In this document: positions 9,317-18,634 of the stretch, piece by piece | Numbering within the stretch: the first letter of the stretch is position 1 | Layout of the letters: each line of letters begins with the position of its first letter | DNA from: Candidatus Woesearchaeota archaeon | Lineage (GTDB): Archaea > Nanobdellota > Nanobdellia > Woesearchaeales > CG1-02-33-12 | Length of the DNA stretch: 35,094 nucleotides | NCBI GenBank assembly: GCA_018399355.1 | Contig: JAGYOA010000003.1 | Location: 1 to 35,094 of the forward strand | Direction: 5' to 3' | Program-made: the position numbers and the translations under genes | Notes under the pieces: model-generated | What the model saw: only the letters and a program-made list of their open reading frames with translations | Database searches by the model: none | What the model was told of the DNA's origin: nothing

Positions 9317-11865
9317 GCAGAGTGCCTCTTCCTTATCTCCTTCTCCTTTAGCTCGTTTAAAAGTTCTTTTCTCTTGCTGTAGTTGTTATACAGGTCAACC
9401 ATCCTGTTGTAGTTTGCAGTCAAATATGGATTCCTTTCAACAGTTGGTATTATACCAGGTCTGTTGGTTATCTCCTCCATCTTTCTCTGGAATTCTTCCT
9501 CTATTTCAACTATATCCTTCTGGGTTTTTCTCCTTGTTTCAATCTGCTCTTCGTAATAGCTGTATATATCAACAAGCCTGTTATAGACCCCAGCTATCTT
9601 TCTGCCTGATTTTATAACAGTCATTATATGCTTGTCATTTGCAAGCTCCCTCATCTCAAACATGAAATCATTTATCAAATCAAGCTCTTTATTTTTGTCT
9701 GTTTTTTTCCTTTCAATATGTTTTTTTAATTTTTTCAGGCTTTCCATAACATCCTTGAATTCAAAATAGTTTCTTGAGAGATTGATGAAAATTAATTTAG
9801 ATAATATATTTTTAATCCTTGCAATCTGCTGGTTATCTGTTTTAACATCAGAAAGTATTATTTTTCTCTTTTCCACGCTCCTCCTTATTATAGAGTATAT
9901 TTCTCTTGCCGCTTTTGATATTTTTTCATCAAGTTTTGAGTTGCTTATGTCATTGTAAAGATTGATTCCTAACTTTAGCTCCATATTCTTTAATGATTCT
10001 TCCTGGACTTTCACTATGCTTTCTGTGTTTCTCTTGTCCATTTCCATCATTTTCCTTTCCACTCTCCTCTTCCTGAATTCATCATAAGTCCACTTGCTGT
10101 TGAGATAGCTAAGTCCTGCAACTGCTATTGCAGTTATGACTGGAATCCAGAAGTAAAAAAGCCAGTAGAGGTTTTTGCACTGGTTGAGGTAGATGTAAAG
10201 GGAGATTATTATTATGACAGAGCATAGAGCAACTGAGACAGCATAAATCCTACGCCTTATTTTTTTGTATTTAATCATTAATTTCCTGTATTCCCTGAGC
10301 TCTTTCTTTGTTATTTTCTTTATGTAAACATGGTCTCCTGCTGTTGTCATAAACATTACTACTGAAACCAATAAAAGTAAAACCCATGGGTATTTTGCTA
10401 TACAGAAAGGACCTTCAAAAAGAGGAACTTCTGCATGTTTTTTTATCTCACATGGCTCACACGGCCCACCACAATCAATCCCTTCCTCACAAGAGCCGTC
10501 ATGGCAGTTCTGTATTCCATCATAGCAGCTTGGAGGTACAGCACATGGCTCACACGGCCCACCACAATCAATCCCTTCCTCACAAGAGCCGTCATGGCAG
10601 TTCTGTATTCCGTCATCACATGTTCCAATATAAGTGCATTCCCTTTTTTCTTCTGGCTTGTCTTCTGTTGTTCCGCACTTGTTTACGTCAATACATGTCC
10701 TGTATTGGAATCCTTCCGGCTTGCATTCTGACCATGCAGTGCACTCCCACTTTTCGTGGCATACACTTGGATAGGTTCTTTTTTTGTATTGAGTTTCTTC
10801 CTCACTGCCAGCATCTTCTTCACCTTCATCTCCTGTAGATGGTTTTGTAGGCGGTTGAGGGCATGGCCCGCAGTCCTCAGGGCAGTTATTGCAGTTTTCA
10901 TCTATCCCGCAGACTCCATCACCGCAATACGGGCCCCGAACAATCCTGAAATGTATAACCTCCCAGTCCCAGTAAAACCCGTCTGTAACAGAAATATTTA
11001 TAGAATAATTTCCGACCTGGCTTACCTGCGGAGTGAAGTTTATTATTGCGCTTCTATTGTTTATGTTCTCAATTTCAAAAAGAGAGGTATTTGCATAAAA
11101 GGTTAGGTTGTCATTGATATCATTATCAGTTGCATTTATGTATAATGTGAAACTCTCATCTGTTACAGCTATTTGGTTTCCTATTGAGGATAACACAGGG
11201 GCGTTATTCACATCGTAAACAGTTATGTTCAATATTCCCGAGGTATTTAATCTTCCATCACTCACTGTTATATTAACTGAATGATTTCCGACGTGCTCAT
11301 CTCTTGGAGTCCAGTTAATCAGGCCATTGTTTAGGATTATATTAAACATGGATGTGTTGTCATAATATGTTAGGTTATCCCAATAGTTCAAATCAGAGGC
11401 ATTTATATCATAAATGAATATGAAGGTTTCATTAATATATTGGTGTGTTAGGTTATGTAGAAAATAAGGAGGAAAGTTTTGGGCAGATAAGTTAACCTCA
11501 TTAAATGTTCCTTCTCCCCATGTATTATTTCCAAACATAACAGCCCTTTCATTATTAATAAAGAAAAACAGACTTTCATTTGCTTCTGCGCCCTCATCAA
11601 CATTATTTGTTTCATTATCTTCTCCCTTGCATGAGACAAGGCCATAATACCCTTCTTCCACTATTGTAAAGCTTCCGCACAAAACATTATCTGAATCATA
11701 CACTGTTACATTCATTCCAGCAGAGGCATTTGTCCAGTTAACAGATGCAGCGCCGTAAAATTCTGCTGCAATAGGAGGAAATGAGGATACTAATGGAAGG
11801 TTAAATAAAACAAGTAAAACTAGGATGATGAGTTCACCTTTCCATTTTTTTTGCTTTTTTTTCAT
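9313..11865 (-). CDS. Large secreted/membrane surface protein: cadherin-like repeats, TSP1-like module, tandem Cys-rich repeats, TM segments, C-terminal cytoplasmic coiled coil
   Basis: Start placed at internal Met (11865, ATGA overlap with upstream stop); signal-like LIILVLLVLFNLPLVSS; WECTAWSECKPEGFQYRTCIDVNKCGT; two DGIQNCHDGSCEEGIDCGGPCEPC repeats; TM helices then long charged helix region. Confidence 0.85.
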   Translation of the reverse strand: MKKKQKKWKGELIILVLLVLFNLPLVSSFPPIAAEFYGAASVNWTNASAGMNVTVYDSDNVLCGSFTIVEEGYYGLVSCKGEDNETNNVDEGAEANESLFFFINNERAVMFGNNTWGEGTFNEVNLSAQNFPPYFLHNLTHQYINETFIFIYDINASDLNYWDNLTYYDNTSMFNIILNNGLINWTPRDEHVGNHSVNITVSDGRLNTSGILNITVYDVNNAPVLSSIGNQIAVTDESFTLYINATDNDINDNLTFYANTSLFEIENINNRSAIINFTPQVSQVGNYSINISVTDGFYWDWEVIHFRIVRGPYCGDGVCGIDENCNNCPEDCGPCPQPPTKPSTGDEGEEDAGSEEETQYKKRTYPSVCHEKWECTAWSECKPEGFQYRTCIDVNKCGTTEDKPEEKRECTYIGTCDDGIQNCHDGSCEEGIDCGGPCEPCAVPPSCYDGIQNCHDGSCEEGIDCGGPCEPCEIKKHAEVPLFEGPFCIAKYPWVLLLLVSVVMFMTTAGDHVYIKKITKKELREYRKLMIKYKKIRRRIYAVSVALCSVIIIISLYIYLNQCKNLYWLFYFWIPVITAIAVAGLSYLNSKWTYDEFRKRRVERKMMEMDKRNTESIVKVQEESLKNMELKLGINLYNDISNSKLDEKISKAAREIYSIIRRSVEKRKIILSDVKTDNQQIARIKNILSKLIFINLSRNYFEFKDVMESLKKLKKHIERKKTDKNKELDLINDFMFEMRELANDKHIMTVIKSGRKIAGVYNRLVDIYSYYEEQIETRRKTQKDIVEIEEEFQRKMEEITNRPGIIPTVERNPYLTANYNRMVDLYNNYSKRKELLNELKEKEIRKRHSA
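10449..10616 (-). repeat. Intragenic tandem direct repeat, period 93 bp (31 codons), two copies with ~75 bp near-identical cores
   Basis: cacatggctcacacggcccaccacaatcaatcccttcctcacaagagccgtcatggcagttctgtattcc(a/g)tcat at 10449-10523 and 10542-10616; one mismatch seen in 75. Confidence 0.95.
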
Positions 11866-12539
11866 ATTACAAATAATAGTCCTGAGCTGCTCATTTTCAA
11901 CCAATATCCCTTGTATTTTTCCATTTCAGTTATTGTTCCATTTTCTGAAGATGCATTATAGTAATAATAAGTATCATCAGTTGTGTTGTACATCCACACA
12001 ATATCATAACTTCCACTTATTGTTTCCAATGCTTCTGTTATGTTTTTTGAGTTATTTGCAGGATAACCTATTAAGTTCCATCCCTCTGAAAGAGGTATCA
12101 TATTTGGTTGTGTTAGGGTTCCATTTATGTGAAAATTGTTTTGGTTTTTCATGTTTATCCAGTATCCTTTTAAGTCGCTTATTTCATTTAAATCATTCAC
12201 AACCCAATGCGGAAGGTCAGGATTGTATGCTTTCCATGGGTCTGTTTTATCATTTAGGTCATATCCATGGATAGAGGAATAATTTCCTTTTATGGATGAA
12301 AGAACAAAACTTACTGATTTGTTTTCAGTTGCGCAGGGATTTGATACAAGGTTCCATCCCTCAAAAAATGTTGCGCTGCAGCTGTGGTTTACAGTAAGCC
12401 CTGTAACAAAGACTTTTGTAATACTTATTGAACTTCCTATTATAGAGGGGTCTGTTATTATCTGTTTTATTGGAACTATGGTTATCAAAACTAGTAAAAC
12501 CAAAAGCACAACAATTAGTTTTGTTTTTTTGTCTTTCAT
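11862..12539 (-). CDS. Secreted/membrane-anchored protein with two 'GWNLVSxP...GYW' repeats
   Basis: FFEGWNLVSNPCATENKS...LKGYWINM and LSEGWNLIGYPANNSKNITEALETISGSYDIVWMYN...KGYWLKM; N-terminal TM KLIVVLLVLLVLITIV. Confidence 0.85.
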   Translation of the reverse strand: MKDKKTKLIVVLLVLLVLITIVPIKQIITDPSIIGSSISITKVFVTGLTVNHSCSATFFEGWNLVSNPCATENKSVSFVLSSIKGNYSSIHGYDLNDKTDPWKAYNPDLPHWVVNDLNEISDLKGYWINMKNQNNFHINGTLTQPNMIPLSEGWNLIGYPANNSKNITEALETISGSYDIVWMYNTTDDTYYYYNASSENGTITEMEKYKGYWLKMSSSGLLFVI

Positions 12540-12540
12540 C

Positions 12541-15090
12541 TTATGTCAGCTCCACATAAAAGTAATATGGTGTTGAACTTGTCCATGTTGGCGCTCCATT
12601 TTCCGGCACAATCATCTGGAAGTCAAACTGGTTATTGTTATATCCTGCAAGGTCCTGTTCGAGTATTGTTGCATAGACTATATCTCCATTTGAATGGTCT
12701 GTTCCGTCATAGAGTATTATCTCTTCAAAATCAGAGTCTTGTGATTCATTATTCACATTTGTATGGATCGAATAACATTGGTCTGTGTTTATTTTTATGC
12801 TTCCTATATACACCTCTTCATGGTTTTTAACATTGAAGGTTGCGGTTATGTTGTCATCTGGATTTGATGTATGGCTTAATGCAACCTCTTCATTATACAT
12901 ATGGGTTTCATTAGAGCAATTTATGCTCCCCCATGACACTGCTGTAGAGCTTCTTGTCGCATAAACCTCTCCTAAAACAGTGCTTAGTGTCCAGTCATAA
13001 ACAGAGTAATTATATGAATCTGCAAGAGTAAGCTTGCCTGAAACATTTCCAACAAATGCCTTCCATTTAAGGTTTTGCGCAGTCATATTGAGTTCCATTG
13101 TTGTTATTGAGCCGCCATTATTTGTCACATTAAATTCTGAAGGAATCAATTCAATAAAATCAAATGTTTCAGCCCCATTATATGATATAATCCTTATAGA
13201 TGAATCAAAATCACCAATCCATGGGTCTGTTGTTGCAGGAATATCTCTTAAGATGTCAAACTCATAATAATCTTTTACAATGAAATAAGAGCCCATTGTG
13301 CTGTTTACATCATCAGATAATGCGCTTACAAACAAGGAGTAATTTCCTTCTGCATTTGTTTCAGAATAAGATGCTTCATAAATCCCTTCTTCGGTTTCAA
13401 CTATTGTTTGTTCTGAAGTTGAGTAATGTGATGTTTCATTTGATGGGCTTGTAATTATCAACCCAACATCTGCATCAGTAACAAGCCTGCCCAATTTGTC
13501 CAAAACAACCATTATAATTTCTGCTTCCTCGCCTGGATGATAAATTGACTTTCTTGTGTTTACTGTTGCAACACCTATCTCAAACAACTGCTCTGAAAGC
13601 ATTGGCACATTCCATTCAACTTTGTCATAAAGGCCATTATTATCTGAGTCTATAAACTTAACATCATAATCAGGATTCTCTGTTACATCAATTTTTGAGT
13701 TGTTAATGAGATGATAAATCCTCAAATTTTCAATTCCCTCTGGTATATCCGAATAAGATTTTATATTATAATAGTGGAAAGAAACATCAGAGTGAATCTT
13801 TATTCTTTTTATTGCATTTCCATTCACATTGAAAATCTCATCTTTTATTGGCGCAGGGGTTTCATATTCAATATTATACTCTGTTTTGCTTTTATTTACT
13901 TTGTCTTTGATTACAAAATTCTTTTTGCTTTTACTTGTTCCACTAAATTCAAACAATGGCCCATCTTCAGAACGTCCAAGACTTAAAAGCGCACTTAATA
14001 TTCCTGTTCTTTTTTCATTTATCTCTTTATCATCTTTCTTTACAACAATATTTTCTGCTTTCTCAGGAACATCAAAATCAAGATTAACATCTCTTGATTC
14101 ATTTGCAAAATTTTCCAGGTTTATCTTTTTAGTCCACTTAACCGGTTTTCCAATCTCTGCATATCCTTGTTTTAAATTTTCAGTAGCATAAATGCTTTCA
14201 TTGTTTGAAGGCAGAACTGTCATAAAACTATTATTTGAGCTTGGCATCAAAATAATAGTTTCATTCCACTTTTGTATTTTAATTCCATCAAACCTAATAT
14301 CAACAGAATAATTCCCAGGGCTTAAATCAGATGTATCAATTTCAAATAATGCTTCACCATTTTCATCAGTTGTTCTTGTTTCAAAAAGATTATTGTTTAG
14401 ATACAAACTTATGTTCATAAGACTAATAGCACTATCATTAACATATTGAAGTGTTGAATAAACATTTTGAATTTCTCCTTTTGAAATCTCATTTTGCTCA
14501 ATATAATTAGTTATTCTTGTTCCTACACTTATTCCTTTCCTGAAAGCTGCATCAAGAGAGCTTATCTTGCTGTAATAAACCTTTGAGTAAGGATTTTCCT
14601 CCTTTAAACTATAATCAACATGAATAACCTGCGCACTTACTTCATTGTTGTTTGTTGCCCCGTATTTTCCATAATAAATGTAAAAGATATCATCCCACTT
14701 AGATGATGATGGACTCATTTCAATGAAATTGCAGCATTTTTCAGCCCCATAACATAAAGTCAAGGAGCTTTCATTTTCAATAGAATAAACATTCCATCTT
14801 GTGCAAAGATTGCTTTCATTCAATGACTCATCTATTTCTGTATTTTCAACATTAAAATCAACAATGCCATCTAATTTTTCAATTCCATCATTATCAGAAT
14901 CATAAGATGAATTTTTGTTGTACTCAATGTTTATCTTTATTTTACTTTGGTTTATATTATTCCCTATAATGCTGTCTGAAGCAAATATAAAAGGAATTAT
15001 AATTATTGATGAAACAAGGAGGAACATAATTAATGAGTTGTTTATCTTACCTAATCTTTTTCCCATTCCTCTTTTTATTTTAAGACTCAT
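12541..15090 (-). CDS. Large secreted surface protein, multi-domain beta-rich
   Basis: 849-aa ORF; N-terminal hydrophobic SLIMFLLVSSIIIIPFIFA; many NxS/T sequons; start overlaps upstream regulator stop (ATGA). Confidence 0.85.
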   Translation of the reverse strand: MSLKIKRGMGKRLGKINNSLIMFLLVSSIIIIPFIFASDSIIGNNINQSKIKINIEYNKNSSYDSDNDGIEKLDGIVDFNVENTEIDESLNESNLCTRWNVYSIENESSLTLCYGAEKCCNFIEMSPSSSKWDDIFYIYYGKYGATNNNEVSAQVIHVDYSLKEENPYSKVYYSKISSLDAAFRKGISVGTRITNYIEQNEISKGEIQNVYSTLQYVNDSAISLMNISLYLNNNLFETRTTDENGEALFEIDTSDLSPGNYSVDIRFDGIKIQKWNETIILMPSSNNSFMTVLPSNNESIYATENLKQGYAEIGKPVKWTKKINLENFANESRDVNLDFDVPEKAENIVVKKDDKEINEKRTGILSALLSLGRSEDGPLFEFSGTSKSKKNFVIKDKVNKSKTEYNIEYETPAPIKDEIFNVNGNAIKRIKIHSDVSFHYYNIKSYSDIPEGIENLRIYHLINNSKIDVTENPDYDVKFIDSDNNGLYDKVEWNVPMLSEQLFEIGVATVNTRKSIYHPGEEAEIIMVVLDKLGRLVTDADVGLIITSPSNETSHYSTSEQTIVETEEGIYEASYSETNAEGNYSLFVSALSDDVNSTMGSYFIVKDYYEFDILRDIPATTDPWIGDFDSSIRIISYNGAETFDFIELIPSEFNVTNNGGSITTMELNMTAQNLKWKAFVGNVSGKLTLADSYNYSVYDWTLSTVLGEVYATRSSTAVSWGSINCSNETHMYNEEVALSHTSNPDDNITATFNVKNHEEVYIGSIKINTDQCYSIHTNVNNESQDSDFEEIILYDGTDHSNGDIVYATILEQDLAGYNNNQFDFQMIVPENGAPTWTSSTPYYFYVELT

Positions 15091-15608
15091 TTTATTTTCA
15101 TCAGTTTTTCATTTGCTCTTTTGTATGATGTCCATACAGTCCTTTCATTCCTGTTAAGAATATCGGCAATCTCATGGTTTCTCATACTTTCATTCTCTTT
15201 CAGATGTTTTGTAAGCGCTTCCAATAATCCAATATCACGGTTTGCAAACACAGAAACAGGAATATCTTTTGGGTTGTCTTTTAAAATAAAGCTGCCTTTG
15301 AACTTTTTCCTTGCATTATTGTAGCTCGCCCATATGATGCGGTCATCCCTGTTTAAAAGCAAGGCAATCTCATGGTAGCTAAGATTAAGCTTATCCTTAA
15401 GGTAGATAGTTAATGATTCAAGAATTCCAAGAGTTCTTTTTTTGAATATACAGCACGGAACATTTATTTTAGTTCCATTTTCTTTTTCCTTAAGAATATC
15501 AACGAATTTTTCAAGAGAAAGGTTATTTTTTTTAAGAATTGATTTTAAGAAAACCCCGACTGCATCTACTTCTCTCTCTAACTCTTTCTCTAACACTTGC
15601 GCTTGCAT
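15087..15608 (-). CDS. Transcriptional regulator with two tandem sigma-region-4-like HTH repeats
   Basis: Internal duplication: VPCCIFKKRTLGILESLTIYLKDKLNLSYHEIALLLNRDDRIIWASYNNARKK versus IPVSVFANRDIGLLEALTKHLKENESMRNHEIADILNRNERTVWTSYKRANEK. Confidence 0.85.
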   Translation of the reverse strand: MQAQVLEKELEREVDAVGVFLKSILKKNNLSLEKFVDILKEKENGTKINVPCCIFKKRTLGILESLTIYLKDKLNLSYHEIALLLNRDDRIIWASYNNARKKFKGSFILKDNPKDIPVSVFANRDIGLLEALTKHLKENESMRNHEIADILNRNERTVWTSYKRANEKLMKIK

Positions 15609-15689
15609 TAAATCCCTCTTTTTTTAAATTCCCTGTACTTCTATGAATAATTCTTAAGATTATTCTATTTAAATCTTTCTGTTTTATTA

Positions 15690-15746
15690 CATATCTTGTA
15701 GGATAAAATACATATTGTGTAAGATTTATAACCTATTCAGTAAGAA
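15690..15746 (-). promoter_or_regulatory. Three direct repeats WTCYTACWNRATAKG at exact 21-bp spacing, upstream of TATA-like TTTAAATA
   Basis: Minus-strand copies: ttcttactgaatagg (15732-15746), atcttacacaatatg (15711-15725), atcctacaagatatg (15690-15704). Confidence 0.7.
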
Positions 15747-15765
15747 AAAAAGAATTAAAATATGA

Positions 15766-18255
15766 TTAAAACTGCCTTCCCATTCTTTTTTGCAGCTCAA
15801 TACATTTGTTAAATACAAGGGCCTTTTCATTCTTCGGAAGGTTCTTGTAAAGGAATTCTATTCTTGGGTAAAGGCGTTTTGCCTCTTCCATTTCATTGTT
15901 GTTCAGGTGGTTATGCCCCCATTCAACAAGCTCTTCTATTATATCAATCTCTTTTCTTGCTATTAACCTTCCTCCAAGCTCAGCGTATTTAGAATTTATC
16001 TCTTTCATGTTTAAATTTTTCATCTGCTTATCAAAATTATAACTGGCCCTGTTAAAACTCCTGTCTGCGCTATAGCTCCTTCCTATAAAAACCTGGTAGC
16101 CAACCAGGGCCCCAATAACTAAAATGCCTACAATTATGAAAATCATATCTCTCCTTTGTATTCCAAGGCCCATATTTAATATTGAGAAACCAGTCAGCTT
16201 GCTTATATCCTGCTCAAGCTGCACAGGCCCAATCAATGCAACAGACGCGCTGTTCTTTACATCATTTATATTAACCCTTTTGTCAACAATATATTTTATT
16301 TCCTGTCCTGTAAAACCTATTTCTGCAAACCCAAATTTTATTATAGGGTCTTCCTCTACAACATTATAATTCTTTGTCAAGAAGGTTATATCTGATGAGC
16401 TCTGCGCTATGCTCTTTGGGATTATTTCATATAATATTACATCCTTTGCACTTTCTGTGCCCTTGTATGATATTGATTTTATTATGAGACTTTTTTCCTC
16501 AATCTCATTATCAATAAATTCTATTTCAATATTGTACAATGTTACCAAAACCTCAATATTCTCCTGTATTTTCATATTCTGGTTTTTGTATTTTGTTTTG
16601 TCTATTGTTTCAAATTCAGGATTCTCAAATAATTTTTCTATTGCAAGGTCAATGCTTCCCTCTCCTAAACCCTGCACATTATCGCTTTTTTGTATAACAC
16701 TCACATCTCTTGGAGTTGTCTGCCTTATCTTCTTTAGCTCAAGCTCAATTTTATCAATCTCATTATCAAGCTGTGATTCTGTCATATACCTGTCTTTTAA
16801 TCCTTCAAAGTCATTTTTTATTTTTTCAAGTTTTGATTTTGCCTGGCTTATTTTTTCATTTAGGTTTAGATATCCAACAAGCTCTTTTTCTTCTTTATTC
16901 TTAAGCATTGAGGATATTTCATCTATATCTATGAGTAAAGTTTCAACTTTTTTTATTTCATCATTCACCTTATAAACAAGGTTTGGAGGCAGCACTTTCG
17001 GCGCCTCCTCCTTGCTTTCGCTTACACTCTCTTTTTCCTTTGATGAATCCTTTACAGAGGTTGCGTAAACCTCTTCAGAAAGCTGGCCCATGTTTCCTGC
17101 CTTGTCAACAGCATTTACCTTATAATAATAAGTTGCCCTGTCTTCTGTTGAATAGTCTATGAACCTTGTTATATTTCCTGTTTCAGAATAAAAGTCAAGA
17201 TAATCAACTCCTGATGAAGTTGACCTGTAAATTCTAAAGTAATCTATGTCCTCTCCCTCATAATACCAGTTAAGCTCAATTCTTCCGTCATCCCTTGATT
17301 TTGCCTCGATATTCACTGGTTTTGGCGGCTTTTTAGTGTCAACAACAAAGATTTTTCCCTCTTTTATTGTGTTGCCTGTTACTCCATTTTCATTTCTTCC
17401 TGAGAAATAAAATGTCCCGACTTTATTATCATCTGTTTCAGTTATTATCATATATCCTTTCCATATTCCCTCATCTTCTGCTAGGGAAACAAGCCTTTTT
17501 GATCCTGGGGATGTATCAAAACTGTATTCAAGTTTTGGAGTTTCCTGCAGTTCTTCTGATGGGATAAGTGTAACCTCGATTGTCCCTGCTGTCAAAGGAG
17601 ACTCATCACTTAAAACTATTTCAGCATAAGGAGGAAGGTCAATTGTAAATGTTATTTTCTCTGACTCATTCATCTTGTATCCGTTTAAGTCCTTGCATCT
17701 TACAAAATATTCATGCGTTCCATCTGAAAGCTCTGATATTATCTGTTTATGAGTCTTCTCCCCTGTAACCTCAAATGTTTTTGGCAGATTATCATAGTTT
17801 GCGTTGCTTGTTCCATACCTGCATGTAGCATCCTCATTTGTTGTTACTTCTAATGTTACTGAATCTGAGCTAACAACACCAGAAGGATATGTTGATAATA
17901 TTTCAGGAGCAGAACTCTGAATATTTCCTGTTATCTGCTTTGTGTCCACTATTGTTCCATTTGTTGCAATCAAGTCTGCAGAAATAGTATACTCTCCTGG
18001 ATTAATCCCCTTGAAGTTTCTTGTTATTTGTTTTGATAATGTGTTTTCGAGCTGTATTATCTCATCAGAAATGTCAAGATTGGTGTAATCAATGTATAAT
18101 GTCCCGTTAAAAGGAGAACTTGAAGAGAGTGAAACTGTTAATGTTTCAGTTTCGCCCTGCATCACTAAATTTGGGGCTGACAACCCTATTGATTCTGCAT
18201 GGACTACTGGAACTATTAAGATGAGTACCAATAGGGCTGTCAGTTTAGCGTTCAT
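15766..18255 (-). CDS. Surface protein with Ig-like/Fn3 domains, coiled coil, C-terminal TM and cytoplasmic helical domain
   Basis: 829-aa ORF; signal peptide; PPKPVNIEAKSRDDGRIELNWYYEGEDIDYFRIYRSTSSG...YYYKVNAVDKAGNMGQLSEEV (Fn3); MIFIIVGILVIGALVGYQVFIG TM. Confidence 0.87.
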   Translation of the reverse strand: MNAKLTALLVLILIVPVVHAESIGLSAPNLVMQGETETLTVSLSSSSPFNGTLYIDYTNLDISDEIIQLENTLSKQITRNFKGINPGEYTISADLIATNGTIVDTKQITGNIQSSAPEILSTYPSGVVSSDSVTLEVTTNEDATCRYGTSNANYDNLPKTFEVTGEKTHKQIISELSDGTHEYFVRCKDLNGYKMNESEKITFTIDLPPYAEIVLSDESPLTAGTIEVTLIPSEELQETPKLEYSFDTSPGSKRLVSLAEDEGIWKGYMIITETDDNKVGTFYFSGRNENGVTGNTIKEGKIFVVDTKKPPKPVNIEAKSRDDGRIELNWYYEGEDIDYFRIYRSTSSGVDYLDFYSETGNITRFIDYSTEDRATYYYKVNAVDKAGNMGQLSEEVYATSVKDSSKEKESVSESKEEAPKVLPPNLVYKVNDEIKKVETLLIDIDEISSMLKNKEEKELVGYLNLNEKISQAKSKLEKIKNDFEGLKDRYMTESQLDNEIDKIELELKKIRQTTPRDVSVIQKSDNVQGLGEGSIDLAIEKLFENPEFETIDKTKYKNQNMKIQENIEVLVTLYNIEIEFIDNEIEEKSLIIKSISYKGTESAKDVILYEIIPKSIAQSSSDITFLTKNYNVVEEDPIIKFGFAEIGFTGQEIKYIVDKRVNINDVKNSASVALIGPVQLEQDISKLTGFSILNMGLGIQRRDMIFIIVGILVIGALVGYQVFIGRSYSADRSFNRASYNFDKQMKNLNMKEINSKYAELGGRLIARKEIDIIEELVEWGHNHLNNNEMEEAKRLYPRIEFLYKNLPKNEKALVFNKCIELQKRMGRQF

Positions 18256-18401
18256 TTTTTGTTCTCCTTGAGTATGAATTTTTTTAGATCTTCGATTATC
18301 AGGCTCTTAATATAATCAGATTTAGCAAGGCCCATCCTCTTAGAAATATCCTCTAATTTCTCATTTAGCTCGTCTTTAATTGAAAAGTTGATTTGGGCCA
18401 T
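18252..18401 (-). CDS. Ribbon-helix-helix (CopG/Arc-type) DNA-binding protein, 49 aa
   Basis: Manual translation, absent from the ORF track: MAQINFSIKDELNEKLEDISKRMGLAKSDYIKSLIIEDLKKFILKENKK*; RHH pattern (short beta strand, two helices with G(L)xKSxYI); 4-nt ATGA overlap with the 829-aa gene. Confidence 0.86.
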   Translation of the reverse strand: MAQINFSIKDELNEKLEDISKRMGLAKSDYIKSLIIEDLKKFILKENKK

Positions 18402-18419
18402 TTTATGTTTCTGCCAGCA

Positions 18420-18506
18420 GTTACTGAAATAATACTAATAATATACTAATAACTACTAATATAATACTATTAATATACTATTTATACACTATTTCATTAC
18501 TATTTA
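18420..18506. repeat. Tandem TACTA(A/T)T iterons, 7-8 copies at ~11-bp period
   Basis: Plus-strand ACTA/ACTG cores begin at 18423 (degenerate), 18434, 18445, 18455, 18466, 18477, 18488, 18499; spacing 11,11,10,11,11,11,11; adjoining TATA-like tttatatataaa. Confidence 0.9.
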
Positions 18507-18634
18507 TATATAAACCTTTCGATTATTTTTCTTTTGAAATTCTTTCGTAAAAATAAAAGAAAATTCATAAAACCCAAAAAAACCAAGGCTTTAGCCTGCT
18601 TATTTTTTTAAATTTCAGATACAATACAACCTTT

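Noticed and set aside
10386-10838. 150-aa plus-strand ORF with internal repeat
   Set aside because: Antisense of the 863-aa surface gene; its repeat only mirrors the 93-bp duplication
16409-16975. 188-aa plus-strand ORF
   Set aside because: Antisense of the 829-aa surface protein coiled-coil region; Ser/Phe-rich shadow translation
18420-18506. CRISPR-like array
   Set aside because: Repeats are ~7-nt cores at 11-bp period with no spacers; no cas genes in window
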